Below are positions 1 to 8,240 of a DNA stretch of 64,000 nt, in pieces. The notes beneath the pieces were generated by a model. That model searched no databases. It was given only the letters and a program-made list of their open reading frames with translations, and was not told the DNA's origin. Positions within the stretch are counted from its first letter, which is position 1; the number at the start of each line of letters is the position of its first letter. Source of the DNA: an uncultured Prevotella sp. (GTDB taxonomy: Bacteria > Bacteroidota > Bacteroidia > Bacteroidales > Bacteroidaceae); NCBI GenBank assembly GCA_944321295.1, contig CALUKU010000008.1:16516-80515 (forward strand). The letters run 5' to 3'. The translations under genes and the position numbers were made by a program.

Positions 1-1
1 A

Positions 2-1513
2 GACAGCAAGACGCCGGCGAAGGAGCGCAAACGATTGGTTGACGACTTCAGGCGGGGCAGGATACAAGTGCTGGTGAACGTTGACGTGTTCAGCGAGGGG
101 TTCGACTGCCCCGACGTTGAGTTCATACAATTGGCAAGGCCGACGCTGTCACTGGCGAAGTACCTGCAGCAGGTTGGGCGCGGGCTTAGGAGGACGGAGG
201 CCAAGGAAACGTGCGTGATAATCGACAACGTCGGGCTTTACCGTCTGTTCGGTCTGCCCACGGCTTACAGGGACTGGCAGGCGATGTTCGAAGGGCGGTT
301 GGCAGGTAAGGGATGTACCGGCGTCATGCGGGGAACGGTCGGCATGGCCGCCGTGCGTGAGAAGGCGGAAGCGATAAACGGCAACGACGCGATGGAAGTG
401 GTCGTGACACACGAACGGCTGTTGGAGCTGATTGACGGCGGAGCGGCCGGACGAGAGGCTGACGATGAGGCGTTGAGGCCGTTTAAGGACAGGGCGACGG
501 GGCTTTACGGACTGAGGCGCGGCGAAGTGATAACGGTCATGCCGCAATACGGCGAAGTGTTTGACGTGAGGGACGGCATAGCCGCCGTAAGGTTTGCCGA
601 CCTGAGCACGGGCGTTGTAGACGGCGACGGACGCATAAGGCTGAGGCTCGGTCGCAATGAGGGCATGAGGATATTAGCGGACGGCATATTGGCCGTGGCC
701 GACAATGACGGTCCTGACTTTTACATAGACCTGAAAAACGCACGCAGGTACAAGAAAAAGCCCATGGTGGTGAAGCTCGGCGGTGCGGAGCTGCTCAGCG
801 TGGACGGGATATATTACAGCCGGACGAAGCAAGCGTACCGCAGCGTGGCGCGGATAACAAGGCGTGACATCATCCTACGGGACTATTATCTGTTGATATA
901 TGACAAGGCGTCTCTCGGTGATTTCAAGTGCGGGCGCGCCGCCGGCTTTCCTGACACGCAGGCGTGCGTCTGCCTGCTTGACGGCGACGAGGATGATTAT
1001 TACCGCTTCTGCGAACGTCTTGAAGACGGCAGCATAATAATAGCGGACAGGCGCGGGCGGTATTATCAGGCAGAGCGAGGGAAAAAGAAAAAACGCGTTG
1101 CTTGCGACGCTACGGATGACGGGCGCGGTGATGTCTGCAGCGTGTTGCCCGTGCTGCGCAGCAAAGCCTTTGAGCGGGCCGAGCGAAGCAGGAAGGCCAA
1201 GCTAAGGACGGAGAACAAGAAGCGGGAAGAGCGGCTGGCCGGATTACAGGGAGCCGTGCCGTTCAGGTCGGGAACGAAATACGGGCTGAAGCTTGGCGAT
1301 AAGGTTATTGTTCCGCCGATATATCGTAACATACAAGCCCCGGTGGGTTGTTATTGCGCCTTTGAGGACGGCCCTTGCCGCTGGGGCGTAATCAGGCTTG
1401 ACGGACTGATAATGATAGAGCCGGGATATTCAAGAATAGAGATTGCCGACAACGGAACCGCCACGCTTACAACTGTGCCGGGAAAGACGAAAACCGTGAA
1501 GCTCAAGACGTAA
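2..1513 (+). CDS. DEAD/DEAH-type helicase, C-terminal part, with WG-like repeats (5' end outside window)
   Basis: The frame is open to the left edge, so the gene starts upstream; the first in-frame start, a TTG at 35, is probably internal. What remains is the end of the second RecA-like helicase lobe: motif V (FSEGFDCPDVE) and motif VI (QQVGRGLRR) lie near the start. The rest, about 380 residues, is a long tail. Its final part contains WG-like repeats (YGLKLGDKVIVPPIY, then RWGVIRLDGLIMIEPGY). Superfamily 2 helicases unwind or remodel nucleic acid with ATP; the ATP-binding lobe is not in the window. The WG tail is probably a beta-rich binding module. The gene ends in front of a strong bidirectional hairpin terminator. 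Family call is firm, cellular role unknown. Confidence 0.85.
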   Translation, partial: DSKTPAKERKRLVDDFRRGRIQVLVNVDVFSEGFDCPDVEFIQLARPTLSLAKYLQQVGRGLRRTEAKETCVIIDNVGLYRLFGLPTAYRDWQAMFEGRLAGKGCTGVMRGTVGMAAVREKAEAINGNDAMEVVVTHERLLELIDGGAAGREADDEALRPFKDRATGLYGLRRGEVITVMPQYGEVFDVRDGIAAVRFADLSTGVVDGDGRIRLRLGRNEGMRILADGILAVADNDGPDFYIDLKNARRYKKKPMVVKLGGAELLSVDGIYYSRTKQAYRSVARITRRDIILRDYYLLIYDKASLGDFKCGRAAGFPDTQACVCLLDGDEDDYYRFCERLEDGSIIIADRRGRYYQAERGKKKKRVACDATDDGRGDVCSVLPVLRSKAFERAERSRKAKLRTENKKREERLAGLQGAVPFRSGTKYGLKLGDKVIVPPIYRNIQAPVGCYCAFEDGPCRWGVIRLDGLIMIEPGYSRIEIADNGTATLTTVPGKTKTVKLKT

Positions 1514-1552
1514 CGCATAGCCGTGCAAGATATGCAGGTCTGCCGTATGACG

Positions 1553-1599
1553 GTTTCAGCCGGATTGCCATTTAATAGTTTTGGCAATCCGGCTGAAAC
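1553..1599. terminator. Bidirectional terminator between convergent genes
   Basis: A perfect 17-bp inverted repeat (arms 1553-1569 and 1583-1599, starting GTTTCAGCCGG) with an AT-rich loop. It sits between the helicase stop (1513) and the DUF2442 stop (1605) and can serve both transcripts. Confidence 0.85.
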
Positions 1600-1604
1600 A
1601 TATT

Positions 1605-1853
1605 TTACAGCACGTCCAGTGGCGACCTTTTCATGACTAAAGGGTAACGTTCGGGGTGTTTGAGGCTCTCTATTTCAAGGTCAACGTCAAGGTCGGGCCA
1701 TTCTATTGCGTTTTGTCCTGCCATTCTGACATTTAACGCACTTCTTATCTGTGCGTCGCGAAGCCATGGTACGCGATTGTAAGACACAAAGTATTCGTTG
1801 CCTTGTACCGAAAGCAACATGCCTTGTGAATTAATCATCAAGACGCTTACCAT
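1605..1853 (-). CDS. DUF2442 domain protein
   Basis: An 82-residue protein matching the small DUF2442 family. It has the central pattern of an aromatic-rich start (NEYFVSYNRVPWL), then EWPDLDVDLEIESLKHPE near the C terminus. Function is not established; family members often sit beside DUF4160 proteins in toxin-antitoxin-like pairs, but no DUF4160 gene is visible here. The ATG at 1853 lies 3 nt after the stop of the radical SAM gene, so the two are almost certainly co-transcribed. No separate promoter box was seen. Confidence 0.8.
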   Translation of the reverse strand: MVSVLMINSQGMLLSVQGNEYFVSYNRVPWLRDAQIRSALNVRMAGQNAIEWPDLDVDLEIESLKHPERYPLVMKRSPLDVL

Positions 1854-1856
1854 AAT

Positions 1857-2636
1857 TTAGTATGCCGCCGAGCATGGTATGCCCATCGCTATTACGCGGT
1901 CGCGTATGGCGTCGAGCTGTTCGGGCGAGGCCTTGCGCAGGTCGTGGTCGGGCGTTTCGCGGTCGATGGTGTAAATCATGACCTGCCGCGGGGCGATGTG
2001 CTTTACGGCCTCGAGCCACGGGCCGACGAATTCCTCGCCTGTGTTGTCGGCGTCCTGTCCGTCGATGGTGCCGCGCATGAACATCGTCTGCACAATGGCA
2101 TGGCCGTTGAACGAGCGTATCGTTTCTATTATCTCGCGCACGTCGTAAGTGGGGTAGGTCGGTCTGTTCACCTTATTTATATATTCCTGGCTGACGGTGT
2201 CGAGCTTCAGGATGTTGTTGTCTACACGTTCGAGCGCCTTGTGCACCTCGGGGCGCATGGCCATCGTGGCGTTGCTCAGCACCGACACTTTAGCTTCGGG
2301 GCAGTAGCGGTCGCGCAGGCTGATGGTGTCGTCGATTATTCCGGCGAATTGCGGGTGGGCCGTAGGCTCGCCGTTGCCGGCGAACGTCAGCACGTCGGGC
2401 AGCCGTCCTTCGGCCTGCATGTCTTTCAGTTTGCGTTCGAGGGCGTCGGCCACCTCCTCGCGCGTGGGTCTTTTGAGTTTTGGGCGGTGGTCGGCGTTGA
2501 AGCCGCACTCGCAGTATATGCAGTCAAACGTGCAGACCTTGCCGTCGGCCGGCATGAGGTTGATTCCCAACGAAATGCCGAGGCGTCGGCTGTGTACGGG
2601 GCCGAATATCGGCGACGGATAAATAACGGTGCTCAT
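1857..2636 (-). CDS. Radical SAM protein
   Basis: A 259-residue radical SAM enzyme. The CxxxCxxC cluster motif is at C35-C39-C42 (CTFDCIYC) and should bind a [4Fe-4S] cluster that cleaves S-adenosylmethionine. Further family features follow: GNGEPTAHP for SAM binding and a conserved SNAT segment. The N terminus (IFGPVHSRRLGISLGINLMP) is typical of the COG0731-like Fe-S oxidoreductases common in Bacteroidales, whose substrate is not settled. The start ATG lies about 27 nt after a predicted transcription start. DUF2442 follows at 3 nt. Family is certain, reaction unknown. Confidence 0.9.
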   Translation of the reverse strand: MSTVIYPSPIFGPVHSRRLGISLGINLMPADGKVCTFDCIYCECGFNADHRPKLKRPTREEVADALERKLKDMQAEGRLPDVLTFAGNGEPTAHPQFAGIIDDTISLRDRYCPEAKVSVLSNATMAMRPEVHKALERVDNNILKLDTVSQEYINKVNRPTYPTYDVREIIETIRSFNGHAIVQTMFMRGTIDGQDADNTGEEFVGPWLEAVKHIAPRQVMIYTIDRETPDHDLRKASPEQLDAIRDRVIAMGIPCSAAY

Positions 2637-2669
2637 TTTTCAGTTCTCCATGATTTAAGTATTGCGCTG

Positions 2670-2677
2670 CAAAAGTA
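2670..2677 (-). promoter_or_regulatory. -7 box for the radical SAM gene
   Basis: Read on the minus strand the sequence is TACTTTTG, a full match to the Bacteroidetes -7 consensus TAnnTTTG. It lies 34 nt upstream of the ATG. No good -33 TTTG was seen. Confidence 0.6.
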
Positions 2678-2745
2678 ATAAAAAAGAATGAAACTTGTCT
2701 TCGCCTGTCGGCGTTCTTTACATAAAGTATTGTCGGATGAATTAT

Positions 2746-2854
2746 AAAAGGCAACCTTTGGGCTCCCGAAAGGTTGCCTTTTGCCGTCTGAACGGTAACC
2801 TTTCGGCCGATAAAAGGCGGTCTTTTGTAATGCGTTGGCAGCCAATGCGTTACG
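2746..2854. repeat. 22-bp-period palindrome array, copy 1
   Basis: Four short palindromes of the type AAAGGnnnCCTTT have their GG at 2750, 2772, 2794 and 2816, exactly 22 bp apart. They are followed at 2828-2854 by an imperfect palindrome (arms GTAATGCGTTGG and CCAATGCGTTAC around CAG). It lies in the spacer between the divergent radical SAM and ftsX genes, which holds nothing else recognisable apart from promoters and a short CCACAG/CTGTGG hairpin near 2861-2889. Confidence 0.85.
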
Positions 2855-3000
2855 TCTCCGTCCACAGACCCTCCGGCTGACGGCCTGTGGGCGGCGCATG
2901 GCGGGGCTGCAAAAGAGGCGGCGGAGCTGCTTTCAGGCTCGGTTACGGCAGGCCGGCTGTTAATTGTAGTTAAAGCGTTGGCCGTGCGGATAATTTTTTG

Positions 3001-3008
3001 TTACTTTG
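3001..3008 (+). promoter_or_regulatory. -7 box for ftsX
   Basis: TTACTTTG, one mismatch from TAnnTTTG, with a TTG about 20 nt upstream (2978-2980). It puts the transcript start near 3015, which rules out the upstream GTG at 3020 in favour of the ATG at 3041. Confidence 0.6.
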
Positions 3009-3040
3009 CAGCAAATTAGGTGTATTATAGCCTCAAGATA

Positions 3041-3919
3041 ATGGGTAAGAAACGATCGAAAACCCGCGTCCGCCACGGATTGCAGGGGGTGACTTTATGT
3101 ATAAGCACGGCATTGGTGCTGATTTTGTTGGGAATGGTTGTGTTTTCAGTGCTCACGGCGCGGAACTTGTCAGCCTACGTTAAGGAGAACCTTACCGTAA
3201 CGATGATGTTGGGCGAGGACGTGACCGACACCGACGCGCAACGCATGTGCAACGAGCTTAAGGGCCGCCCCTACGTCAGCCACCTTACTTATATTAGCAA
3301 GGAGCAGGCCCTGAAGGAGCAGACCGCCGCCATGGGCACCGACCCCAGCGAGTTTCTCGGCATGAACCCCTTCGTGGCCTCCGTTGAGCTGCAGCTGAGG
3401 GCGCAATACGCCAACACCGACTCTGTGAAACGCATCTCGACGGTGCTTAAGAGCGACAAGCGCGTTACCGACATAACCTATCCCCAAGACTTGATGGACA
3501 TAGTAAACCGCAACCTCAACCGCATCAACCTCGTGTTGCTGGTGCTGGCCGTGCTGTTGACGTGCGTGTCGTTCTCGCTTATCAACAACACCGTCAAGCT
3601 GGGTATGTACGCCCGCCGCTTCACCATACACACGATGAAGCTCGTCGGGGCGTCGTGGGGCTTTATCCGCCGGCCCTTCCTGGGCAACGCCGTGGGCATA
3701 GGCCTGCTGGCCGCCCTGCTGGCCGACGCCGTGCTGGCCGCCGGCGTTTACGCCCTTTACACTTACGAGCCGGGCATAATGACGGTTATCACGTGGCAGG
3801 TGATGGCCGTTACGGGCGCCGCCGTTTTCCTCTGCGGTTTCGTCATAACGCTGCTGTGCGCCTATGTGGCCGTCAACAAGTTCCTGCGGATGAAGGCCGG
3901 CGACCTGTATAAAATCTGA
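3041..3919 (+). CDS. ftsX: Cell division protein FtsX (ABC transporter permease-like)
   Basis: A 292-residue membrane protein with the FtsX layout: one N-terminal membrane segment (about residues 15-40), a periplasmic domain of about 115 residues (ENLTVTMMLGEDVTDTDAQ through TYPQDLMDIVNRN), then three C-terminal membrane segments. FtsX pairs with the ATPase FtsE at the septum and activates cell-wall hydrolases from the periplasmic side. ftsE is not adjacent. A GTG 21 nt upstream is in frame, but the promoter position favours the ATG. It heads the operon ftsX-DUF3098-uppP-truB-queA, a familiar Bacteroidales order linking division with lipid-carrier recycling. Confidence 0.93.
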   Translation: MGKKRSKTRVRHGLQGVTLCISTALVLILLGMVVFSVLTARNLSAYVKENLTVTMMLGEDVTDTDAQRMCNELKGRPYVSHLTYISKEQALKEQTAAMGTDPSEFLGMNPFVASVELQLRAQYANTDSVKRISTVLKSDKRVTDITYPQDLMDIVNRNLNRINLVLLVLAVLLTCVSFSLINNTVKLGMYARRFTIHTMKLVGASWGFIRRPFLGNAVGIGLLAALLADAVLAAGVYALYTYEPGIMTVITWQVMAVTGAAVFLCGFVITLLCAYVAVNKFLRMKAGDLYKI

Positions 3920-3929
3920 CGGGCGGATT

Positions 3930-4030
3930 TTGAATTAACAATTAAAAAGTAAAAATTAAACAGCGTGGCAGTGCGCGGATTCGGCAGCTTCAAGGCAAAT
4001 CACCTTGTCTGCTTGTCCCTGACTGCTTGT
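3930..4030. repeat. Low-complexity word repeats between ftsX and DUF3098
   Basis: AT-rich words (ATTAAAAAGTAAAAATTAAA at 3939-3958) are the same as those in the hairpin upstream of folK. Near 4010-4025 are words of the GTCTGCTTGTC family (here TTGTCTGCTTGTCCCTGACTG) that dominate the spacers around nhaA. Confidence 0.6.
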
Positions 4031-4046
4031 TAACTTAATAAAAGAA

Positions 4047-4319
4047 ATGGACAGAAGAAATTTTGCTTTCGACCGTATGAACTTCATTCTCCTTGCTGCG
4101 GGAATGGTAGTCGTAATCATCGGCTTCATACTTATGAGCGGGGGCGGCACCGAGGACGGGTCGTTCAATCCCGAAATCTTCAACGCCACACGCATCAAGG
4201 TGGCTCCCGCCGTGTGCTTCATAGGCTTCGTGTCGATGATTTACGCCATCATCCGCAAGCCCAAGGACGCCGTTGAGCCCGGCGACGCAGCCAACGACAA
4301 CACGACAAACGATAACTAA
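4047..4319 (+). CDS. DUF3098 small membrane protein
   Basis: A 90-residue protein with two predicted membrane segments (about residues 11-31 and 52-67) separated by a short loop (GGGTEDGSFNPEIFN) and a polar Asn/Asp-rich tail. This is the usual form of DUF3098 proteins, which in Bacteroidetes sit between ftsX and uppP. Function is unknown; the fixed position suggests a role in envelope growth or division. The uppP start follows after 21 nt, in the same operon. Confidence 0.85.
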   Translation: MDRRNFAFDRMNFILLAAGMVVVIIGFILMSGGGTEDGSFNPEIFNATRIKVAPAVCFIGFVSMIYAIIRKPKDAVEPGDAANDNTTNDN

Positions 4320-4340
4320 AACCAATAACAGACAAAACTT

Positions 4341-5180
4341 ATGGATTTATTTGAAACCGTCATCATCGCCATCGTAGAAGGCCTGACGGAGTTCCTGCCC
4401 GTGTCGTCCACGGGACACATGATTATTGCGCAAAGCCTGCTGGGCGTCGAGAGCACGCCGTTCGTCAAGGCGTTCACGGTGATTATACAGTTCGGCGCCA
4501 TCCTGTCGGTGATATGCCTTTACTGGAAACGCTTCTTCTATCCCAACGCCGGGCGTGAGGGCAAGTCATACTGGCGCTCGATGTTCGACTTCTACGCACG
4601 CCTCGTGGTGGGCGTGTTGCCAGCCGCCGTGCTGGGCCTGGCCTTCAACGACGAGATTGAGGCCAACCTCGGCAACGTGCAGCTCGTGGCGTGGATGCTC
4701 ATAGTGGGCGGCGTGTTCATGCTCTTCTGCGACCGCATATTCAACCGCGGCAGCGAGGACGCCAAGCTGACATACAGGCGCGCCCTCATGATAGGTTTGG
4801 TACAGTGCTTCTCGATGATACCCGGCGTGTCGCGCTCGATGGCCACCATCGTCGGCGGCATGTCGCAGCGGCTCACCCGCAAGGCGGCCGCAGAGTTCTC
4901 GTTCTTCCTCGCCGTGCCAACGATGTTCGGCGCAACGTGCCTTGAGATGTACAAGCTCATAACGCACGAGGAAGGTTCGGTGCTCCTGCAGGGCGACAAC
5001 CTGCAGATGCTTATCGTAGGTTCCGTCGTGGCGTTCATCGTCGCCATCCTGGCCATAAAGTTCTTCATAGACTACGTTACGAAGTACGGTTTCGCCGCGT
5101 TCGGTTGGTACCGCATTATCGTCGGACTGATAATAATCATCTGCACGCTGTGCGGCGTCGAGATGAAAATGACTGACTAA
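4341..5180 (+). CDS. uppP: Undecaprenyl-diphosphate phosphatase
   Basis: A 279-residue polytopic inner-membrane enzyme. It dephosphorylates undecaprenyl diphosphate so that the lipid carrier can be reused for peptidoglycan and surface polysaccharide synthesis. Both signatures are present: the glutamate-rich motif EGLTEFLPVSSTGHMI near the N terminus and PGVSRSMATI in the second half, which together form the active site. The family usually has around 270 residues, so the gene is full length. It sits between DUF3098 and truB, with only 7 nt to truB. Confidence 0.97.
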   Translation: MDLFETVIIAIVEGLTEFLPVSSTGHMIIAQSLLGVESTPFVKAFTVIIQFGAILSVICLYWKRFFYPNAGREGKSYWRSMFDFYARLVVGVLPAAVLGLAFNDEIEANLGNVQLVAWMLIVGGVFMLFCDRIFNRGSEDAKLTYRRALMIGLVQCFSMIPGVSRSMATIVGGMSQRLTRKAAAEFSFFLAVPTMFGATCLEMYKLITHEEGSVLLQGDNLQMLIVGSVVAFIVAILAIKFFIDYVTKYGFAAFGWYRIIVGLIIIICTLCGVEMKMTD

Positions 5181-5187
5181 TAAGCCG

Positions 5188-5913
5188 ATGAACTTCCACG
5201 AAGGTGAGATAATATGCCTTGACAAGCCTTACCGCATGTCAAGTTTCGGGGCGTTGGCCCGCGTGCGCTACCTCATTTCGCAGAAGCTCGGCGTAAAGCG
5301 CATGAAGACCGGCCACGCCGGAACGCTCGACCCGCTGGCCACCGGCGTACTGATACTCTGCACGGGCCGCGCCACCAAGCGCATCGAAGAGCTGCAGGCG
5401 CACACCAAGGAGTACACCGCCACGCTGCAGCTGGGCGCCACCACGGCCAGCTTCGACATGGAACATCCCGTCGACGCGACCTATCCTACGGCCCATATAA
5501 CAAGAGAGCTGATAGAGGAAACGCTCAAGACGTTCGTCGGCGAGATACAACAGGTGCCACCGGCCTACTCGGCCTGCAAGGTGAACGGCGACCGCGCCTA
5601 TGACCTTATGCGCAAGGGCCGCGACGTGGAGCTTAAGCCCAAGACGCTGCGCATCGACGAGATAGAGCTTACCTCGTTCTCGCCCGAGCTGATGCAGATG
5701 TCAATCCGCGTGGTCTGCGGCAAGGGCACGTACATCCGCGCCTTGGCCCGCGACATCGGACGGGCGCTCGGCAGTGGGGCATACCTTACCGCCCTGCGCC
5801 GCACGAGGGTGGGCGACATCCGCGTGGAGGACTGCGTAACGCTCGACGACTTTCCCGCCTGGCTTGATAAACAGACAATTGAAGACATAATAACGGAGGA
5901 AAACAACATATGA
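5188..5913 (+). CDS. truB: tRNA pseudouridine(55) synthase
   Basis: A 241-residue enzyme converting uridine 55 in the T-loop of tRNAs to pseudouridine. The catalytic aspartate is D48 in [13 protein letters not shown], and the KxxGHxGTLD signature is intact. The C terminus is short, without a clear PUA domain, as is common in Bacteroidetes. The stop codon overlaps the queA start (ATGA at 5910-5913), indicating translational coupling of two tRNA-modifying enzymes. Confidence 0.97.
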   Translation: MNFHEGEIICLDKPYRMSSFGALARVRYLISQKLGVKRMKTGHAGTLDPLATGVLILCTGRATKRIEELQAHTKEYTATLQLGATTASFDMEHPVDATYPTAHITRELIEETLKTFVGEIQQVPPAYSACKVNGDRAYDLMRKGRDVELKPKTLRIDEIELTSFSPELMQMSIRVVCGKGTYIRALARDIGRALGSGAYLTALRRTRVGDIRVEDCVTLDDFPAWLDKQTIEDIITEENNI

Positions 5914-7028
5914 AACTGTCACAATTCAAGTTCAAACTGCCCGAGGAGCAGATAGCCCTCAACCCGCCTTACCATCGTGACGAGTGCCGTCTGATGGTGG
6001 TGCACAGGGTGTCGCAGAAGATAGACATGTACAGGACCGACGACAACGGAGAGCCTTTGAAGGATGATGAAGGCAACCCCGTGTTCCTCGATTTCCGTAA
6101 TGTGCTCGACTATTTCGACGAGGGCGACGCCTTCATCTTTAACGACACGAAGGTCTTCCCGGCGCGTCTTTACGGCACGAAGGAGAAGACCGACGCCAAG
6201 ATTGAGGTGTTCCTGCTGCGCGAGTTGAACGAGGAGATGCGCCTTTGGGACGTGCTCGTAGAGCCGGCGCGCAAGATACGAATCGGCAACAAGCTGTTTT
6301 TCGACGAGAGCGGAACGATGGTTGCCGAGGTGATTGACAACACCACGAGCCGCGGCCGCACGCTGCGCTTCCTCTACGACTGCCCCCACGACGAGTTCAA
6401 GCGCGACCTTTACGCCCTCGGCGAGGCTCCGCTGCCTCATTATATCGTCGACCGCCGTCCCGCAACACCCGAGGACCTGGACGACTTCCAGTGCATTTAC
6501 GCCAAGAACGAGGGTGCCGTCACCGCTCCCGCCTCAGGCCTTCACTTCAGCCGCGAGCTGATGAAGCGCATGGAGATAAAGGGCATTGAGTTTGCGTACA
6601 TTACCCTGCACTGCGCCCTCGGCAACTTCCACGAGATAGAGGTGGAGGACCTTACGAAGCACAAGATGGACTCCGAGCAGATGTTCATCAGTGCCGAGGC
6701 ATGCAAGACGGTCAACGAAGCCAAGCAGGCCGGCCGCCACGTGTGCGCCGTAGGCACAAGCGTCATCAAGGCGACTGAAACCGCCGTCGGCACGGACAAG
6801 CTGCTGAAGGAGTATGAGGGCTGGACTAACAAGTTCATCTTCCCGCCTTACGAGTTCGGCGTGGCCGACTCCATGATAGCCAACTTCTATCATCCTATGT
6901 CGCCGCTGCTCATGTCCACCGCGGCGTTCGGCGGTTACGAGCTCGTCATGGAGGCATACGACATGGCCGTAAAGAACGGCTATAAGTTCGGCTGCTACGG
7001 CGACGCAATGCTCATTGTCAACGATTAG
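5910..7028 (+). CDS. queA: S-adenosylmethionine:tRNA ribosyltransferase-isomerase
   Basis: A 372-residue enzyme that transfers and isomerises the ribosyl group of S-adenosylmethionine onto 7-aminomethyl-7-deazaguanine in tRNA, giving epoxyqueuosine. Family signatures include [24 protein letters not shown], and the C-terminal [20 protein letters not shown]. An insertion near the N terminus ([19 protein letters not shown]) resembles a loop seen in Bacteroidetes homologues. Start overlaps truB by 4 nt. The gene ends the conserved operon; folK follows after a repeat-filled 164-nt gap. Confidence 0.96.
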   Translation: MKLSQFKFKLPEEQIALNPPYHRDECRLMVVHRVSQKIDMYRTDDNGEPLKDDEGNPVFLDFRNVLDYFDEGDAFIFNDTKVFPARLYGTKEKTDAKIEVFLLRELNEEMRLWDVLVEPARKIRIGNKLFFDESGTMVAEVIDNTTSRGRTLRFLYDCPHDEFKRDLYALGEAPLPHYIVDRRPATPEDLDDFQCIYAKNEGAVTAPASGLHFSRELMKRMEIKGIEFAYITLHCALGNFHEIEVEDLTKHKMDSEQMFISAEACKTVNEAKQAGRHVCAVGTSVIKATETAVGTDKLLKEYEGWTNKFIFPPYEFGVADSMIANFYHPMSPLLMSTAAFGGYELVMEAYDMAVKNGYKFGCYGDAMLIVND

Positions 7029-7053
7029 TCCCTTCGGGAACAAATCATTGACA

Positions 7054-7188
7054 AAATTAAAAAGTAAAAATTAAAAAGTAAACAACATTGCATAAAGGCT
7101 AAGTTGTTTACTTTTTAATATATGAACTAATACCAAATGCCGCATCAGCAAACGTTGTTTACTTTTTAGTTGTTAATTTTTAATTACT
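7054..7188. repeat. Hairpin with repeated-word arms between queA and folK
   Basis: A perfect 16-bp inverted repeat (7071-7086 and 7103-7118, arm TTAAAAAGTAAACAAC) with a 16-nt loop. A further copy of the right arm is at 7154-7168 and related AT-rich words lie on both sides. The sequence ends at the folK start. It may attenuate transcription between queA and folK. Confidence 0.75.
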
Positions 7189-7192
7189 CGAA

Positions 7193-7606
7193 GTGCACAC
7201 GGTTTATCTCGGATTAGGCACCAACCTCGGCGACCGCCGTCGCAACATAGAGGATGCGGTGAGGCTGCTCGGCGAGCGGGTCGGTACGGTTGTGCGCCTG
7301 AGCGGCCTGCACGAAACGGCCCCGTGGGGCTTTTCGTCGGCCAATATGTTCGTCAACGCCGCAGTGTGCGTTGACACCCGGCTCACTCCGCGCGGCGTCC
7401 TTGAGGCCACGCAGGCTATCGAGCGCGACATGGGGCGCACCGTGAAGTCCGTCGACGGGCAGTATCACGACCGCCTGATAGACATCGACATCCTGCTGTA
7501 CGACGACCTGCACATCGACGAACCAGACCTGAAGATACCACATCCGCTTATGCACGAGCGCGAGTTCGTCATGCTGCCGCTCGGCGAGATACTCGACGTT
7601 GAGTAA
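7193..7606 (+). CDS. folK: 2-amino-4-hydroxy-6-hydroxymethyldihydropteridine pyrophosphokinase
   Basis: A 137-residue HPPK that transfers pyrophosphate from ATP to 6-hydroxymethyl-7,8-dihydropterin in folate synthesis. Recognised by GLGTNLGDRRRNIEDAV at the N terminus, the ETAPWG substrate loop, and the metal-binding region RLIDIDILLYDD followed by IPHPLMHEREFVMLPL. The start is a GTG immediately after an AT-rich repeat; no in-frame ATG fits better. Slightly shorter than typical (about 150-160 residues) but with all motifs. It ends at a bidirectional terminator shared with rpsO. Confidence 0.95.
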   Translation: MHTVYLGLGTNLGDRRRNIEDAVRLLGERVGTVVRLSGLHETAPWGFSSANMFVNAAVCVDTRLTPRGVLEATQAIERDMGRTVKSVDGQYHDRLIDIDILLYDDLHIDEPDLKIPHPLMHEREFVMLPLGEILDVE

Positions 7607-7614
7607 CAATAAGC

Positions 7615-7656
7615 AAGAAGCCCCGGAACGGTTGGATAACCATTCCGGGGCTTCTT
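7615..7656. terminator. Bidirectional terminator between folK and rpsO
   Basis: A 14-bp perfect outer stem (AAGAAGCCCCGGAA at 7615-7628 with its complement at 7643-7656) plus an inner 4-bp GGTT/AACC stem. T-rich sequence follows in the + direction, A-rich in the other. Confidence 0.9.
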
Positions 7657-7688
7657 CTTTCCTTTAAGCTATTCTTCAATGCTTTCGC

Positions 7689-7958
7689 TTAACGGCGCAG
7701 ACCGAGAGCCTTGATTATTGCACGGTAGCGTTCGATGTCGCGCTTGTACAGATAATCGAGGAGGCGGCGGCGCTTACCAACGAGGATGGTCAGTGAGCGC
7801 TGTGTCACGTGGTCCTTGTGGTTCTTCTTGAGGTGCTCCGTCAAGTGGGCAATACGGTATGAGAACAATGCTATCTGGCTCTCTGCCGAACCGGTATCAG
7901 TGTTAGACTTTCCGTACTTGCCGAAGATTTCCTGCTTTTTTGCTTGATCTAAATACAT
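7689..7958 (-). CDS. rpsO: 30S ribosomal protein S15
   Basis: An 89-residue S15, the standard length. It binds 16S rRNA at a three-way junction early in 30S assembly. Typical segments are GSAESQIALFSYRIAHLTEHLK, and the strongly basic LVGKRRRLLDYLYKRDIERYR near the C terminus. It is transcribed alone from a promoter about 110 nt upstream. The untranslated leader is long enough for the autoregulation known for S15 in other bacteria, although no specific structure was identified. Confidence 0.98.
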   Translation of the reverse strand: MYLDQAKKQEIFGKYGKSNTDTGSAESQIALFSYRIAHLTEHLKKNHKDHVTQRSLTILVGKRRRLLDYLYKRDIERYRAIIKALGLRR

Positions 7959-8066
7959 TTGGTTGTGATTGATTAAAGAGTTGATAATTACATCCTTCTG
8001 ACGGCGTGCGCCCTAATCACTGGCGGTGCCGTCGTCGAATGTATCGGATTTTCCGATTTGCGGCTG

Positions 8067-8074
8067 CAAAAATA
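8067..8074 (-). promoter_or_regulatory. -7 box for rpsO
   Basis: On the minus strand the box reads TATTTTTG, a match to TAnnTTTG. A TTTG lies 20 nt further upstream (CAAA at 8095-8098 on the + strand). Confidence 0.65.
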
Positions 8075-8119
8075 CTAATTTTTACGGCTCCGTGCAAATG
8101 TTTTTCGTCTTATTTTAAG

Positions 8120-8127
8120 TAATTTTG
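8120..8127 (+). promoter_or_regulatory. -7 box for the 8241 membrane protein gene
   Basis: TAATTTTG, a perfect -7 match, placing the transcript start near 8134 and giving a leader of about 105 nt. No clear -33 TTTG. Confidence 0.55.
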
Positions 8128-8240
8128 CATTACACAAGCGGCGGCCTGCAGCAGGGCGGCAAAAGTCCGTTAAGATAGCGGCGGGCGTTCCGGCGCACGG
8201 CTCGCGGCTGCTTGCTGTTGAGTAACGAAAATCCTTTAGT

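Noticed and set aside
1944-2678. 244-codon open frame antisense to the radical SAM gene
   Set aside because: Repetitive, low-complexity translation; the radical SAM motifs are on the other strand.
2746-2827. 22-bp arrays as CRISPR arrays
   Set aside because: The repeated part is a short palindrome with 8-9 nt between copies, there are no spacer-length unique segments and no cas genes.
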